Shown in pieces: positions 63,510 through 64,000 of a stretch of 64,000 nt of DNA. The first letter of the stretch is position 1; each line of letters opens with the position of its first letter. Source of the stretch: Paludibaculum fermentans (GTDB lineage Bacteria; Acidobacteriota; Terriglobia; Bryobacterales; Bryobacteraceae); NCBI RefSeq assembly GCF_015277775.1, contig NZ_CP063849.1, positions 62,001 to 126,000 of the forward strand, given 5' to 3'. A program made the position numbers and the translations under genes. The notes beneath the pieces were generated by a model. The model was not told the DNA's origin, ran no database searches, and was given only the letters and a program-made list of their open reading frames with translations.

Positions 63510-64000
63510 ATGCCGTTTGTGTCGTCCGATCAGAGTTCGTCATCCTCCGCCAGCAGGCCGATGGTGATCGCGCTCTTCGTCTCCACCTGCCTGCTGTCGA
63601 TCGTGTCGTGGTTTACGACGCAGCAGGGCATGGCCCTTTACCTCTCGCCGTGGTTTGCGTTCCTGGCTTCACTCGGTGTTCAATCGGCGCTGGTGCTGGT
63701 GGCCTGGCTTGTCGGGTTCACTAACTCGCGGCGCGGCTTGCTCATCACTGTCTATGCGATGACGGCTGCCGTATCCGTGGCGTTCTCGTATGTCAGTCTC
63801 TATACCTGGTTCTCTGAGAAGGAGCGGCCTGCGCTGGTGGAGCGGAAGTTGTATGACACCATCCAGGACTCTTCCGGCAAGACAGACCAGGTCCTCTCGA
63901 GCGCGATCGCCGAAGCACGCAAGCACGTCGTCGCGCTGGACGAGATGACCGCCGCGGAGAAAACCCACGGCTACATCGCCCGCGCCCAGGATTCCGATCC
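63510..64000 (+). CDS. Membrane protein, partial, cut by the right window edge
   Basis: An open frame from ATG 63510 (MPFVSSDQSSSSSASRP) runs to the window end without a stop (163 codons visible). Three or four transmembrane helices occupy about residues 18-105 (VIALFVSTCLLSIVSWF, FLASLGVQSALVLVAWLV, LITVYAMTAAVSVAFSY), followed by a polar, probably coiled-coil segment starting YTWFSEKERPALVERKLYD. The family is not recognised; the layout recalls membrane proteins with a long cytoplasmic or periplasmic coiled coil, and the function is unknown. It lies 53 bases downstream of the GH38-like gene on the same strand. Confidence 0.7.
   Translation, partial: MPFVSSDQSSSSSASRPMVIALFVSTCLLSIVSWFTTQQGMALYLSPWFAFLASLGVQSALVLVAWLVGFTNSRRGLLITVYAMTAAVSVAFSYVSLYTWFSEKERPALVERKLYDTIQDSSGKTDQVLSSAIAEARKHVVALDEMTAAEKTHGYIARAQDSD

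Overview
The window is a GC-rich, gene-dense bacterial chromosome segment. Several family signatures point to the Acidobacteriota, most likely the Bryobacterales/Solibacter branch: a PadR gene next to a duplicated-orphan FtsX permease (ADOP type), two very large Oar-like TonB-dependent receptors with N-terminal carboxypeptidase-regulatory-like domains, an N-terminal excisionase-like HTH fused to a membrane protein, and a secreted GH38-like Tat substrate. This placement is an inference from family content; no rRNA or tRNA gene is visible.

Layout. 1-3.7 kb: a multi-spanning GT39-like membrane protein split by an in-frame TAG, a GT2 glycosyltransferase and a PPOX-type flavin protein. 3.7-9.0 kb: PadR plus ADOP permease, then a divergent LysR/MFS pair. 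9.0-24.6 kb: a type VI secretion locus. tssK is on the minus strand; on the plus strand are an SAM methyltransferase, then tssB, tssC, hcp, tagJ/impE, tssA, tssE, tssF, tssG, vgrG, an unknown protein, a PAAR protein and a putative cargo protein. Sheath, tube, baseplate and spike genes are present. The membrane complex (TssJ/L/M) and the ClpV ATPase are not in the window.

24.7-41.8 kb: a large TonB-dependent receptor with a palindrome inside its promoter, an S9 peptidase and a divergent esterase-like protein lacking the nucleophilic serine, a one-component HTH-membrane protein, a glycogen-debranching enzyme with a class I amidotransferase, a fused old-yellow-enzyme/GltD-like flavoprotein, and a protein joining an MPN-like domain to a TonB C-terminal domain. 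41.9-57.1 kb: an envelope polysaccharide locus with a priming sugar transferase, two GT4 glycosyltransferases, a MurJ/MviN-type flippase, a Wzz-type protein and two O-antigen-ligase-family proteins. Embedded in it is a translationally coupled three-gene unit: HprK-like kinase, TonB-dependent receptor, and a nucleotidyltransferase-MFS fusion. 57.1-64 kb: a secreted beta-rich protein, a CobW-type GTPase, a secreted GH42 beta-galactosidase, a Tat-exported GH38-like protein and a membrane protein cut by the window edge.

Taken together the segment serves envelope glycan synthesis, glycan and peptide scavenging through TonB receptors and secreted hydrolases, and contact-dependent protein delivery. 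The least explained parts are the kinase/receptor/nucleotidyltransferase-MFS operon, the MPN-TonB fusion, and the T6SS-embedded methyltransferase with the PAAR-linked cargo candidate.
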